In this document: positions 30,144-37,477 of the stretch, one piece after another
Position numbering within the stretch: position 1 is the stretch's first letter
Layout: each line of letters begins with the position of its first letter
IMG/VR virus record: IMGVR_UViG_3300044796_000433
Coordinates: 1 to 41,528 of that record
Origin: a virus
DNA length: 41,528 bases
Direction: 5' to 3' (one strand)
Made by a program: the position numbers and the translations under genes
The notes under the pieces: generated by a model
Databases searched by the model: none
The model's input: the letters and a program-made list of their open reading frames with translations, nothing else
Told to the model about the DNA's origin: nothing

Positions 30144-30634
30144 TGACCCGCGTCCTCACAATGGTAGGGCGACGCTCCCGTAGAGCCCTGACTAAGCCCC
30201 TCTTCGTCGCCCCGCCAGGATGCCGTTTATCCCGCCTGTGCGCCTTGGAGCGCTCGCGCGTCCTTCGGTCAATCCTCATCCGCAATGTCTTGGGCGTATT
30301 GGACGACACCGACGACACGCGATTCCATGGCGAGTGCTACGCGGCCATAGGCGGGTTGCGAGACATCCTCCAAGTAGGAAGCGAGTTAACAGATACCCGC
30401 GAGTTGGAGTTGCTCTCAGAATGCGCGTTCGATCTGGTTTGGCATGTCAGCCGCGATGGGCACTCGCTCTTCGAATGCGCCCACGCCCGCCGTCTCTCCC
30501 GCGCCGTGGACCGACTGGTTAAGGTGATACGTATATCCGTCTCCCTGGAACGCCGTGAGTACCTCTTGGTTGTGGGCCGCGTCCCCCTACGCGGCGTCCC
30601 CGTTCCGGTATCCCATCCTGTTCATCCTGTCTAA
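30143..30634 (+). CDS. Hypothetical protein with repeat-derived termini
   Basis: 163 residues, start overlapping the ParB-like stop by one base. The core (RSILIRNVLGVLDDTDDTRF, with later GGLRDILQVGSELTDTRELE and SECAFDLVWHVSRDGHSLFE) is a helical protein, possibly a phage DUF. The N-terminal stretch around VGRRSRRALTKP is coded by an AGGGCGACGCTCCCGTAGAG element, and the C-terminal RGVPVPVSHPVHPV comes from repeats G3 and B4. The core may be the ancestral gene. Confidence 0.45.
   Translation: MTRVLTMVGRRSRRALTKPLFVAPPGCRLSRLCALERSRVLRSILIRNVLGVLDDTDDTRFHGECYAAIGGLRDILQVGSELTDTRELELLSECAFDLVWHVSRDGHSLFECAHARRLSRAVDRLVKVIRISVSLERREYLLVVGRVPLRGVPVPVSHPVHPV
30571..30600. repeat. Hairpin mini-repeat family G, copy 3
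   Basis: CCGCGTCCCCCTACGCGGCG, translated near the C-terminus of the 163-residue protein. Confidence 0.8.
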
Positions 30635-30638
30635 AAAA
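30614..30638. repeat. Mini-repeat family B, copy 4
   Basis: CATCCTGTTCATCCTGTCTA then AAAAA, ending 11 bases before the transposase ATG. Confidence 0.85.
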
Positions 30639-30649
30639 AGTCCGACGCC

Positions 30650-32449
30650 ATGCCCCGCACAGACCACCAACACGCCGAAGCCAACCGCCGCCTGGCTCTC
30701 CTCACCCGCCTCGCCGAGATGGAGCGCGCCCAGGGCGACGCCTTCTCTCTCCGCCGCGCCGCCGCGCCGCTTGGCGTGTCGTTCTCGTCGCTCTCCCGCT
30801 GGCGGGCAGCCTATCTCGAATACGGCTTCGACGGCCTCCTGGCCGACGACCCCGTCCCCGGCTCCCGCTCGCTCCTCGCCAAGATCGACCCCGGCCAAGA
30901 GCACCTGGACGCCATTAAGGCCAAATCCCTGGACACCCGGTCCGTCACCACCGCCGCCCGGCACTACGCCCATGACCCGGCTTGCCCGCCCGCTCTGAGC
31001 GAGGCCATCCTCGCCCCGCGCAAATCAAAGCAATCGCTCCCGCGCTCCCTCCGCGACGCCATTACCCCCAGCCAACCCCTCCGCGACTTGCACCACGGCC
31101 CGCGCCGGCTCTCCCTTAATAGCCTCAGCGTCCCCCGCAAGGTCGATATCCTCCCCGGCGATATCTTTTGCCCCGACGACACCACGCCCATCTGGGGTTA
31201 TTGGGTCGGTGTCCCGGAGTCGGAGCAATACCCCTTCGGCAAGATGTTGCTCCAAGGACAACTCCTCATCGCCATTGATGTCGCCAGCCAAAAGGCCATC
31301 AGCTTTGCCCTGATCGCCCGCGACACCGCCGGTTATCGCGCGTGCGATATCTGGTCGTGGTTCGGCGCCGTCCATGATTCCCCCGGGTTGCCCCGCCTGG
31401 GATGGCAAATGGAGCGCGGCACCTGGGAATCCCATCTCATCGCCGGTGTCGAGTGCGAATACCAGGCGGGCGAGACCACGCTCTCCCGCCGCCTCGGCGG
31501 CCTGCGCATGCTCCCCTCCAACCCGTGTCCCGAGGCCCGGCCAGAGGCCCTCCGCGACATGTTCACCTGCTTCCCCAAGACCTTGCAGACCTGGACAAGT
31601 TTCCTCCCAAAAACAAAATCCATCGAAGCCTTTTTCAACCGCTCCCAGCAACTGGAGGGCATGCTCTATGGCTGCCTGGGACGCGACCAGCAACGCGCCC
31701 CCATGGAGCGCGCCAAGAAAATCTACAACGCCTGCCGCCGCAACGCCGAAGACCCCGGCCACCATTTCCTCGAGCAAACCGAGATACTCAACCGCCTTCG
31801 CTCCCTCATTGACTGGCTCAATCACGAGCCCATCGAAGGCACGGTGTTTCATGGCGTCCCCGAAATCCTCTGGCAAAACGCCGTCCGCGATCTCCCGCTC
31901 TATCGACCGCCCGAGGAATCCCGCTATCTCTTTCTCCGCCACTGGGCCAAGACCCGCGTCCACAAGGGCATGATCCGGCTCCATCCCGCCGCCCACGCCC
32001 CGCTCGAATATTTCTCGCCCGACCTCGCCCACCACGAAGGACAACACGTCCTCTGTTACTACGACGCCTTCAACCTCGAGCTCGACGCCGAGATACTCAG
32101 TTGCCGCACTGGAGAACGTCTTTGCTCCGCCCCGTTTTTCGCGCGAGTGGGCCAATTCAACGACACCAGCCGCCACGGACTCGACGCCCAGAAACAATAT
32201 CGCGAAATCGTCCGCTCCGCCTACGCCGACCTCACCCCCTTAATCCCCTCGCGCCAACTCCCCCCCGAAATCAAAGCCCGCCGAGAAGTCAACGGAGAGT
32301 GCCCGTCCCGGGCACAGCAACGCGAACAATCAACCAGCGCCGCGCCGCCAGAAACATCTCGAACCAACACGCTTCCGACCCGTCCCGAGTCCGCCCCAAT
32401 TTCCTACCGCACCCGCCAGTTAATGGAGGACGCGGAAGCATCCGTATAA
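30650..32449 (+). CDS. Mu-type DDE transposase (MuA-like)
   Basis: 599 residues. An N-terminal HTH at about 31-58 (AFSLRRAAAPLGVSFSSLSR), then an RNase H-like integrase core. CPDDTTPIWGYW (D176/D177) is the first acidic position. LLIAIDVASQKAISFAL is a following beta strand. LGWQMERGTWES (E255) occupies the second position, where Asp is usual. KTKSIEAFFN (E326) is the third. Next comes the Mu C-terminal helical region and an unstructured Arg/Ser/Pro-rich tail. It would cut and join phage ends for replicative transposition. It is encoded next to the MuB-like gene, as in Mu. Confidence 0.85.
   Translation: MPRTDHQHAEANRRLALLTRLAEMERAQGDAFSLRRAAAPLGVSFSSLSRWRAAYLEYGFDGLLADDPVPGSRSLLAKIDPGQEHLDAIKAKSLDTRSVTTAARHYAHDPACPPALSEAILAPRKSKQSLPRSLRDAITPSQPLRDLHHGPRRLSLNSLSVPRKVDILPGDIFCPDDTTPIWGYWVGVPESEQYPFGKMLLQGQLLIAIDVASQKAISFALIARDTAGYRACDIWSWFGAVHDSPGLPRLGWQMERGTWESHLIAGVECEYQAGETTLSRRLGGLRMLPSNPCPEARPEALRDMFTCFPKTLQTWTSFLPKTKSIEAFFNRSQQLEGMLYGCLGRDQQRAPMERAKKIYNACRRNAEDPGHHFLEQTEILNRLRSLIDWLNHEPIEGTVFHGVPEILWQNAVRDLPLYRPPEESRYLFLRHWAKTRVHKGMIRLHPAAHAPLEYFSPDLAHHEGQHVLCYYDAFNLELDAEILSCRTGERLCSAPFFARVGQFNDTSRHGLDAQKQYREIVRSAYADLTPLIPSRQLPPEIKARREVNGECPSRAQQREQSTSAAPPETSRTNTLPTRPESAPISYRTRQLMEDAEASV
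32293..32320. repeat. Mini-repeat family F, partial copy
   Basis: GGAGAGTGCCCGTCCCGGGC then ACAGCAA, inside the disordered tail of the transposase gene. Confidence 0.6.
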
Positions 32450-32475
32450 ACCAAAGTCAACCCAATAAAGCACCT

Positions 32476-32847
32476 ATGTCTCAATTATCCCGCTCCAAAC
32501 AACGCGACCCGCGCACCGTTGAACAGCTCCGCCACATCGGACCCTACGCCCGCCTGTTTTGGCCGGCCAGCAATGGCACATTGCGCTGGGGTTACGATCG
32601 CCGCTCCCGAGGCGATAAGAAGTTTCGCCGCGTCCCGCCCCATCCCCGCCCCAAGGATTTCGTCCTCCGCGAAGCCCCGGCTCCGGGCGCGAATGCTTCC
32701 CCGGCCGGCGCTTCCCCCATGAAGACTGTTCAGAAAACCCGCAACGTCGGCAAGTCGGCCTTGGGCATGATTCTCGTCGCCGCCGCCATGGCCGATAATA
32801 GCTTGGCTAGATTGTCGGCCCGTATCCAAGGCAGTCACCGCCCGTAG
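32476..32847 (+). CDS. Small protein between transposase and MuB-like genes
   Basis: 123 residues from the ATG at 32476. MSQLSRSKQRDPRTVEQLRH, then IGPYARLFWPASNGTLRW and a basic RRSRGDKKFRRV. The C-terminal half has SALGMILVAAAMADNSLARL, a short hydrophobic helix. The larger frame open upstream overlaps the transposase and is not the gene. The role is unknown; its position suggests a transposition accessory protein. Confidence 0.5.
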   Translation: MSQLSRSKQRDPRTVEQLRHIGPYARLFWPASNGTLRWGYDRRSRGDKKFRRVPPHPRPKDFVLREAPAPGANASPAGASPMKTVQKTRNVGKSALGMILVAAAMADNSLARLSARIQGSHRP

Positions 32848-32852
32848 TCCCC

Positions 32853-32886
32853 CATCCTGTCCATCCTGTCCATCCCGTCTAAAAAT
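32853..32886. repeat. Mini-repeat family B, copy 5
   Basis: CATCCTGTCCATCCTGTCCA then TCCCGTCTAAAAAT, touching the ATG of the MuB-like gene. Confidence 0.85.
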
Positions 32887-33894
32887 ATGAGCCCAGCCCC
32901 CATCACCACCGCCCAACTCGAACCTCTCATCGCGCGCATCGCCGCCCACCAAAAATCGCTCGGTCTCAACGACGAGCGCTTCGTCGGCCGCTACCAGCGT
33001 TTCTTGTCGTCCACGCGCACCTGGAAACAACGCCTGCTCGCTCGCGATTTCACCGGCCTCAAGCTGGATAAATGGATGGCCAAGTTGACCAGCATGGTCA
33101 CCGAGATCGACTCCGGCCAGGCCCCGAGCGTCTTCTACGAGACCCTGCCGTTCGTCCGCCAACTCTCCGCGCTCAGCGCGCGGCTTGACGGCCAGATCAA
33201 CGACCGGCGTTGCGTGGTGGCCCTCGCGCCCACGGGTTGCGGCAAGTCCACCTGGGCCAAGCAAGAGGTCTCCACGAGCGCCGGCCAGACCGTCTATTGT
33301 TCCGCCGTCCCGACGTGGCGCGACAATAACAGCCAGATCTACCAGGGCCTCGCCCGCGCCCTCGGCGCGCCCGAGCACTCCTCCAGCGTCGCTGGCGCCA
33401 ACGCCGTCACAGAGGCGCTCAAGAGCCACCCGCGCAAAGTCATCATCGACGACGCCCACGAAGGTGGCATTTGCCTCTTCCGGATCGTCCGAGGGCTCAT
33501 CGACCACACGAAAGCGCGCTTCATCCTTTTGGCCTATCCCACTTACTGGGATATGATCCGATCCTCCAGCGGCGGCGCTTTGGACGAAGCCAACCAACTC
33601 TTCGGGCGTTGCATCAAACCCGTGTTCGATACCTATCGCGGCGGCGTCTCCGCCTCGGATGTGGCAGCTTTCCTCAAAGCCGCCTCCGGGCTTAACGGCG
33701 AGGCCAAGGTCCTGGCCGAGCGCATCGCCCCATTGATCAGCAGCAACGGCAATCTCCGCGTCCTGGCTGACGCCCTGGAGGAAGCCACCGCCGAGCTCGA
33801 CGACCAGGACAAAGTCTTGTCCGACAGCCCCGAAACCCTCGTCGCCACCGTCCAAGCCCTCTGCCCGCCCCTCCGCACCGCGCGTCGCGCCTAA
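32887..33894 (+). CDS. MuB-like AAA ATPase, target-DNA activator
   Basis: 335 residues. An N-terminal DNA-binding region of about 75 residues with a helix-turn character is followed by an AAA core: Walker A at 114-122 (APTGCGKST), Walker B at 184-193 (KVIIDDAHEG), and a sensor region around FILLAYPTYWDMI. The C-terminal helical domain covers 250-335. MuB and its relatives bind target DNA in an ATP-dependent filament and stimulate the transposase. It is immediately downstream of the transposase cluster. A DnaA-like helicase-loader role is less likely. Confidence 0.85.
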   Translation: MSPAPITTAQLEPLIARIAAHQKSLGLNDERFVGRYQRFLSSTRTWKQRLLARDFTGLKLDKWMAKLTSMVTEIDSGQAPSVFYETLPFVRQLSALSARLDGQINDRRCVVALAPTGCGKSTWAKQEVSTSAGQTVYCSAVPTWRDNNSQIYQGLARALGAPEHSSSVAGANAVTEALKSHPRKVIIDDAHEGGICLFRIVRGLIDHTKARFILLAYPTYWDMIRSSSGGALDEANQLFGRCIKPVFDTYRGGVSASDVAAFLKAASGLNGEAKVLAERIAPLISSNGNLRVLADALEEATAELDDQDKVLSDSPETLVATVQALCPPLRTARRA

Positions 33895-33898
33895 CCCC

Positions 33899-34243
33899 AT
33901 GAACACTCTCACTCCCCAAACTTCCACCGGAGAGAGCCTGCCAGTCCGGCTCGGACCTCGGGCACAGCAACATGACATGCCAACCGATGCCCTCGCGTGC
34001 CCGACCGCGAAGACCACTCATTCCGCCTCCCCGTCCACCAAATACGTCGTTTTCTACAAAGTCGGCGAATCCCTCCATCCGCTCAATTTCTCGGATGGTC
34101 TCTATCTCACCACCATCCGCTACAACGTCGCAACCGAGGACGCCCCCGCGTCCCAATTTGAAAGCGTGACCGAGGCGAGCATCGCCTGTATCGAAGCCCA
34201 CATCCCCGAAAACCATTTCGTGATCCAACCGTTCAAACCCTAA
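33899..34243 (+). CDS. Small protein with a repeat-derived N-terminus
   Basis: 114 residues. Residues 10-25 (STGESLPVRLGPRAQQ) are the translation of mini-repeat F2, inserted after the start codon. The rest (SPSTKYVVFYKVGESLHPLN, then SDGLYLTTIRYNVATEDAPA and ENHFVIQPFKP) is a short alpha/beta protein with no recognised family. Its stop codon lies inside a telomere-like heptamer array. Confidence 0.45.
   Translation: MNTLTPQTSTGESLPVRLGPRAQQHDMPTDALACPTAKTTHSASPSTKYVVFYKVGESLHPLNFSDGLYLTTIRYNVATEDAPASQFESVTEASIACIEAHIPENHFVIQPFKP
33928..33970. repeat. Mini-repeat family F, copy 2
   Basis: GGAGAGAGCCTGCCAGTCCG then GCTCGGACCTCGGGCACAGC, at the 5' end of the 114-residue gene. Confidence 0.85.
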
Positions 34244-34262
34244 ACCCTAAACCCTAACCCTT
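34235..34262. repeat. AAACCCT heptamer array
   Basis: Three perfect AAACCCT heptamers (34235-34255) and one AACCCTT. It spans the stop codon of one gene and abuts the ATG of the Gam-like gene at 34263. Confidence 0.85.
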
Positions 34263-34832
34263 ATGTCCAAAGCAAAAAAATCCGAACCCGTCATCCTCCA
34301 ATCCCGCGAAGCCTGCGACACCGCCGTCTCGGCCTACGTCCAGGAGAAACTCTCCCGCGCCGAAGCCGTTGCTCAAATGGAGCAGGAAGTCGCCGCCGTC
34401 CAAGAGCGCTACCAAAAGGTGATCATGGACGCCGATGCGCGGATCGAGACTCTCGAATGCGCCATCCAAGTCTGGTCTCTGCAACACCGCAAAGAGTTCG
34501 GGACCGTCCCCGGCGGCAACGAGAAATCAATCGACTTCATCCTGGCACGCGTCGGCTTCCGCCTCAACCCGGCCGCCACGGAACTCACCCTTAAGAAGGA
34601 TTCTTGGCCCAAAGTCGCCAAACGATTCGCCTCGGTGGAATTCGCCAAGACCTTCCTCCGTGAGGTTGACGACGTGGTCGATAAAGACGCTCTGATCCGC
34701 GCCTGGCCGAATCTCACCGACGAGCAGCGCGCCCAGCTCCGCGCCATCGGTGCCGCCGTGGAGCAAGAGGAGATGTTCTACATCAAGCCAAAAAGCGAAA
34801 TCGCGGACGCCGTAACCAAAAAGGCCGCCTAA
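34263..34832 (+). CDS. gam: Host-nuclease inhibitor protein Gam (Mu Gam-like)
   Basis: 189 residues, fitting the Mu Gam family (about 170-190). A long N-terminal coiled coil covers about 25-75 (AVSAYVQEKLSRAEAVAQME, then YQKVIMDADARIETLECA), followed by a globular region with NEKSIDFILARVGFRL and ELTLKKDSWPKVAKR. Gam binds DNA ends and protects linear phage DNA from host exonucleases; it is a bacterial Ku relative. It lies early, after the MuA and MuB genes as in Mu. Confidence 0.75.
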   Translation: MSKAKKSEPVILQSREACDTAVSAYVQEKLSRAEAVAQMEQEVAAVQERYQKVIMDADARIETLECAIQVWSLQHRKEFGTVPGGNEKSIDFILARVGFRLNPAATELTLKKDSWPKVAKRFASVEFAKTFLREVDDVVDKDALIRAWPNLTDEQRAQLRAIGAAVEQEEMFYIKPKSEIADAVTKKAA

Positions 34833-34837
34833 CCTTA

Positions 34838-34870
34838 TCCTGGGACCGCCGGCATCCGTGCCGGCGATTT
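34838..34870. repeat. Hairpin mini-repeat family E, copy 3
   Basis: CCTGGGACCGCCGGCATCCG then TGCCGGCG, with a perfect 7-bp GCCGGCA/TGCCGGC stem, between the Gam-like gene and the membrane protein gene. Confidence 0.85.
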
Positions 34871-34882
34871 TCTCACCCACCC

Positions 34883-35149
34883 ATGACCACATTCCTCGTC
34901 ATCGCCGCGATCATCATTTTGATTATCGCCTTCGTCGTATTCGCCGTTCTCGCCGCCGCGACCGATCCGTCACTATTTATCGACGACAGCCTCCCGGCCA
35001 CCGGCCGCGACCTCGATGGCCGCCTTCATCCCGATCCGCTCGCCAACAATCTGTGCCCATCCGTGAAATCTGTGGTTAAAACTCCCGCCCAGGATGCAAG
35101 CTGCGCGCCCCCGCGCGGCGTCCCTTCAGCCCCCCTTCATACCTCATAA
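34883..35149 (+). CDS. Small membrane protein with a repeat-derived tail
   Basis: 88 residues. A strongly hydrophobic N-terminal segment (TTFLVIAAIIILIIAFVVFA) anchors it in the membrane, followed by AATDPSLFIDDSLPATGRDL. The last third is coded by repeats D2, G4 and C8 (for example CPSVKSVVKT). The ancestral protein may have ended earlier. The function is unknown; small early membrane proteins often affect host physiology or superinfection. Confidence 0.5.
   Translation: MTTFLVIAAIIILIIAFVVFAVLAAATDPSLFIDDSLPATGRDLDGRLHPDPLANNLCPSVKSVVKTPAQDASCAPPRGVPSAPLHTS
35051..35087. repeat. Mini-repeat family D, copy 2
   Basis: CTGTGCCCATCCGTGAAATC then TGTGGTTAAAACTCC, within the tail of the 88-residue gene. 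Confidence 0.75.
35093..35124. repeat. Hairpin mini-repeat family G, copy 4
   Basis: GCTGCGCGCCCCCGCGCGGC, next to repeats D2 and C8: three families in tandem. Confidence 0.75.
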
Positions 35150-35166
35150 CTCATCCCTCATAATTC
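35136..35166. repeat. Mini-repeat family C, copy 8
   Basis: CTTCATACCTCATAACTCAT then CCCTCATAATT, ending 4 bases before the ATG at 35171. Confidence 0.8.
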
Positions 35167-35170
35167 TCTT

Positions 35171-35755
35171 ATGACCCCTCTCGCCCGCACACACTTTTAT
35201 TTCCCCGCCTGGTCGCAACTCGCCCGCGCCCGCGCCTGGCGCACCAAGGACGGCCGCCTCCTCGCCTCGCCCCCGGCCGCCGACCAATCCGCCGCCACCC
35301 TCCCGGACCAGCTCCTTCGCCTGGTCTGGACCGCCGCGGCCCAGCTCGCCCGCCGCGACCTCACCGCCCTCAAGCCTGACCACCTCCGCCACGCCGTCAC
35401 CATCGTCGCCCTCAAACGCGATAAATCCTCGCGCGACTTCACCGACGACGAAGCCGACCGCGTCGTCACCCTCATGCGCCTCCTCGCCGATCCCGACAAC
35501 CTCGACCACCTCCAATCCTGGCTCGACCCCGACATCGCCCGCCGACGCCGCCTGGAGTGGCGCGCCCGCCAAGTCCCGCCTGCCTACATCGCCCAACTCT
35601 CCGCCGATAAATTCGGCACACGAAATTGGCAATCCCTAACCACCGACCAACTCCGCCAACTCGTGTTAACCCTCCGCCACCGCGCTCCGCGCGATGTGCG
35701 CCGCGCCCCAGCCCGACAAACCCATCAACTCGAACCCGCCGACTGCCCGTTTTAA
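35171..35755 (+). CDS. Mu gp16/GemA-like regulatory protein (tentative)
   Basis: 194 residues, rich in Arg, Ala and Leu. Helical N-terminus, then LRLVWTAAAQLARRDLTALK, and near the C-terminus LSADKFGTRNWQSLTTDQLR with QLVLTLRHRA. This last part resembles the end of GemA/DUF1018, where a W-x-x-L-T-x-x-Q-L-x-x-L-I motif recurs. In Mu, gp16 lies in the early region after gam, as here. The match is by impression. Confidence 0.4.
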   Translation: MTPLARTHFYFPAWSQLARARAWRTKDGRLLASPPAADQSAATLPDQLLRLVWTAAAQLARRDLTALKPDHLRHAVTIVALKRDKSSRDFTDDEADRVVTLMRLLADPDNLDHLQSWLDPDIARRRRLEWRARQVPPAYIAQLSADKFGTRNWQSLTTDQLRQLVLTLRHRAPRDVRRAPARQTHQLEPADCPF

Positions 35756-35805
35756 ACGCGCCAGCGTCTTGGAGTGCGGTAGTCTCTACCGCTTTCAGAC
35801 GCGTC
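35756..35805. repeat. Mini-repeat family H, copy 3
   Basis: CGCGCCAGCGTCTTGGAGTG then CGGTAGTCTCTACCGCTTTC, a shortened version with a GCGGTAG/CTACCGC stem. Confidence 0.8.
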
Positions 35806-35821
35806 GCACACCAAATAGCCC

Positions 35822-36283
35822 ATGAATACTCCACCCGCCCCCTTCGAAGCCTGCCCAAGCCGCTCTGTCGCTCTGATGGAGCTTTCCAAAGCCGCCCGCG
35901 ACCTCGTTTGCACATCCGTCCAGGACGCCCATTCCACCATTGGTTGCAGTCTCGCCAATGAGCCGTCCGGTGAATCCCTCGTCAAAGCCCTCTGGGAGGC
36001 CCTCCAGTATTTCGCCAAATACCCCGACGACCATGGGCATGGGACCAAAGAAAAAATGTTCCGCGCCAAACTCAATAAACTCGCTTGGGGTTGGGACGTG
36101 GAAATTTGGTTCGTCGCCAACCGCGAAAGCAAAACGTTTCACAAACAGGGGAGAGCCCGCGCCGTCGAGCGTTGGGCGATGCTAAAACCCCTGGCTTTTC
36201 GATGTGAACTCCGCAGCCCTTACACCAAAGCGGAATGGCATCGCGCCCATGGCCACGGCGGCCGCTTCGACGCCAGCTACTGA
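35822..36283 (+). CDS. Early hypothetical protein
   Basis: 153 residues (MNTPPAPFEACPSRSVALME and onward). A helical N-terminus with ELSKAARDLVCTSVQDAHST, then ALWEALQYFAKYPDDHGHGT and WGWDVEIWFVANRESK. Charged and soluble with several Trp; no membrane segment. A nucleic acid-binding role is possible but unsupported. Confidence 0.5.
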   Translation: MNTPPAPFEACPSRSVALMELSKAARDLVCTSVQDAHSTIGCSLANEPSGESLVKALWEALQYFAKYPDDHGHGTKEKMFRAKLNKLAWGWDVEIWFVANRESKTFHKQGRARAVERWAMLKPLAFRCELRSPYTKAEWHRAHGHGGRFDASY

Positions 36284-36309
36284 GTTTCATCATTCATCCT
36301 TTCCTCTCC

Positions 36310-36684
36310 ATGTCTTCCACCCTCTACGCCTCCAACGAAGCCTCCAATCTAGCGAACTTCATCCGTTTCCTCGGCGACGGCCGTTGGATGTCCCGCGAAG
36401 CCGCCGCCGACATCATGCAACTCAACTTCCGCGACCTCCGCAAACTCGCCACCGCCAGCCGGGGGAAGATCGGCAGCGGACCGGACGGCTACAAACTCGT
36501 CAGCAAAATGACCCCGGAGGAATTCGACACCTTCACCCGCCGCCTCCAGCACCAGGCCGACGAAATGCTCCAGCGCGTCTCCGACTCCACCACCGTCTTC
36601 CACGGCGGCTTCCCGGCCCGCGCCTCCGCCCCGCCTGGGACCGCTGGCATCCCTGCCGGCGAGTTGCAACACCGCCACGACTGA
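36310..36684 (+). CDS. Small HTH-like protein
   Basis: 124 residues from the ATG at 36310. RWMSREAAADIMQLNFRDLR, followed by KLATASRGKIGSGPDGYKL, resembles a winged-helix DNA-binding domain: two helices and a recognition helix, then a beta wing. A helix (EEFDTFTRRLQHQADEMLQR) may mediate dimerisation. The last 20 residues (APPGTAGIPAGEL) are translated from mini-repeat E4. Confidence 0.5.
   Translation: MSSTLYASNEASNLANFIRFLGDGRWMSREAAADIMQLNFRDLRKLATASRGKIGSGPDGYKLVSKMTPEEFDTFTRRLQHQADEMLQRVSDSTTVFHGGFPARASAPPGTAGIPAGELQHRHD
36633..36665. repeat. Hairpin mini-repeat family E, copy 4
   Basis: CCTGGGACCGCTGGCATCCC then TGCCGGCGAG, in the 3' end of the HTH-like gene. Confidence 0.85.
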
Positions 36685-36693
36685 ACCCACGCG

Positions 36694-37224
36694 ATGAAAG
36701 CCATAACCCTCCATCAGCCGTGGGCTAGCTTCTGTTTCGGCGAATCCAAACCATTCGAGACCCGGTCTTGGAAAACTCCCTATCGCGGCAAGCTCCTAAT
36801 CCACGCCGCCAAAGTCCCGATCTACAACGAGGGCGCCAGAGTCCTGAGAAATTTACTGGAGCTCGCGGCCCGGAAAGCGGCCATGCAGAGTGGATACCCT
36901 GCCTCGGAAAGCGAAATCCAAGACCTGGTTGCCGAGATGCGCGAGTCCTCCCCGCCTCACCCGCTCGGCGCGATCATCGGCATGGTTTACTTGGTGGATT
37001 GCGTCCCGGCTGAGGCTGCCGCCCAATCCCTTGATATATTCCAACTCCAAACCGGCGACTACACTCCCGGTCGCTGGGCCTGGAAGCTGGAGCACGCCGT
37101 CCGGTTCGAAACCCCAATCCCGGCCCGCGGAAAACAGGGCCTCTGGGATTACGACGAACCATTGCCCGTCGAATATTTCGACGCCTCATTCCGCGCTCCC
37201 TCCCCATCCTGTAAATCTTGTTAA
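36694..37224 (+). CDS. ASCH-domain protein
   Basis: 176 residues. The start MKAITLHQPWASFCFGESKP, then FETRSWKTPYRGKLLIHAAK, is the signature of ASCH/PUA-fold proteins (K-x-x-T-x-x-Q-P-W-A and a downstream GRxxIHA). Later come LGAIIGMVYLVDCV and GRWAWKLEHAVRF, also typical. ASCH proteins bind RNA or modified nucleosides, and phage copies are common. The C-terminal SPSCKSC comes from mini-repeat B6. Confidence 0.8.
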   Translation: MKAITLHQPWASFCFGESKPFETRSWKTPYRGKLLIHAAKVPIYNEGARVLRNLLELAARKAAMQSGYPASESEIQDLVAEMRESSPPHPLGAIIGMVYLVDCVPAEAAAQSLDIFQLQTGDYTPGRWAWKLEHAVRFETPIPARGKQGLWDYDEPLPVEYFDASFRAPSPSCKSC

Positions 37225-37238
37225 TCCTGTCCAAAAAA
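37205..37238. repeat. Mini-repeat family B, copy 6
   Basis: CATCCTGTAAATCTTGTTAA then TCCTGTCCAAAAAA, spanning the ASCH stop codon and ending 8 bases before the next ATG. Confidence 0.8.
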
Positions 37239-37245
37239 CCCTCCC

Positions 37246-37470
37246 ATGAAAGCCCTCGTTAATCTGACCCGTTCCTTCCTTGCCATTATTGTCCTGGCTC
37301 CGTTCGCGCCGGTCCTCGCCGTTGCGTTCGCTCTATTTATTTTCGCCTGCATGGCGACATTGGCCGTCCTTTTCGGATCCATCGTCGCCCTTTGGATATT
37401 CCCCTTCGACGTTTTCGAGTTCGCTCGCGACTATAAAGCGTCCCAACAGGCCAATGATCGCGGCCGATAA
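37246..37470 (+). CDS. Small membrane protein, two hydrophobic segments
   Basis: 74 residues. Hydrophobic segments at about 10-30 (SFLAIIVLAPFAPVLAVAFA) and 33-53 (FACMATLAVLFGSIVALWIF), then a charged tail FEFARDYKASQQ. A holin-like size and topology are possible, but it lies in the early arm next to repair-like genes, so the role is unclear. Confidence 0.5.
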   Translation: MKALVNLTRSFLAIIVLAPFAPVLAVAFALFIFACMATLAVLFGSIVALWIFPFDVFEFARDYKASQQANDRGR

Positions 37471-37477
37471 TCCATTC

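Noticed and set aside
31025-32197. 390-residue minus-strand open frame
   Set aside because: Antisense to the transposase, with no protein-like motifs.
32485-34017. 510-residue minus-strand open frame
   Set aside because: Antisense to the MuB-like ATPase, whose Walker motifs identify the true strand.
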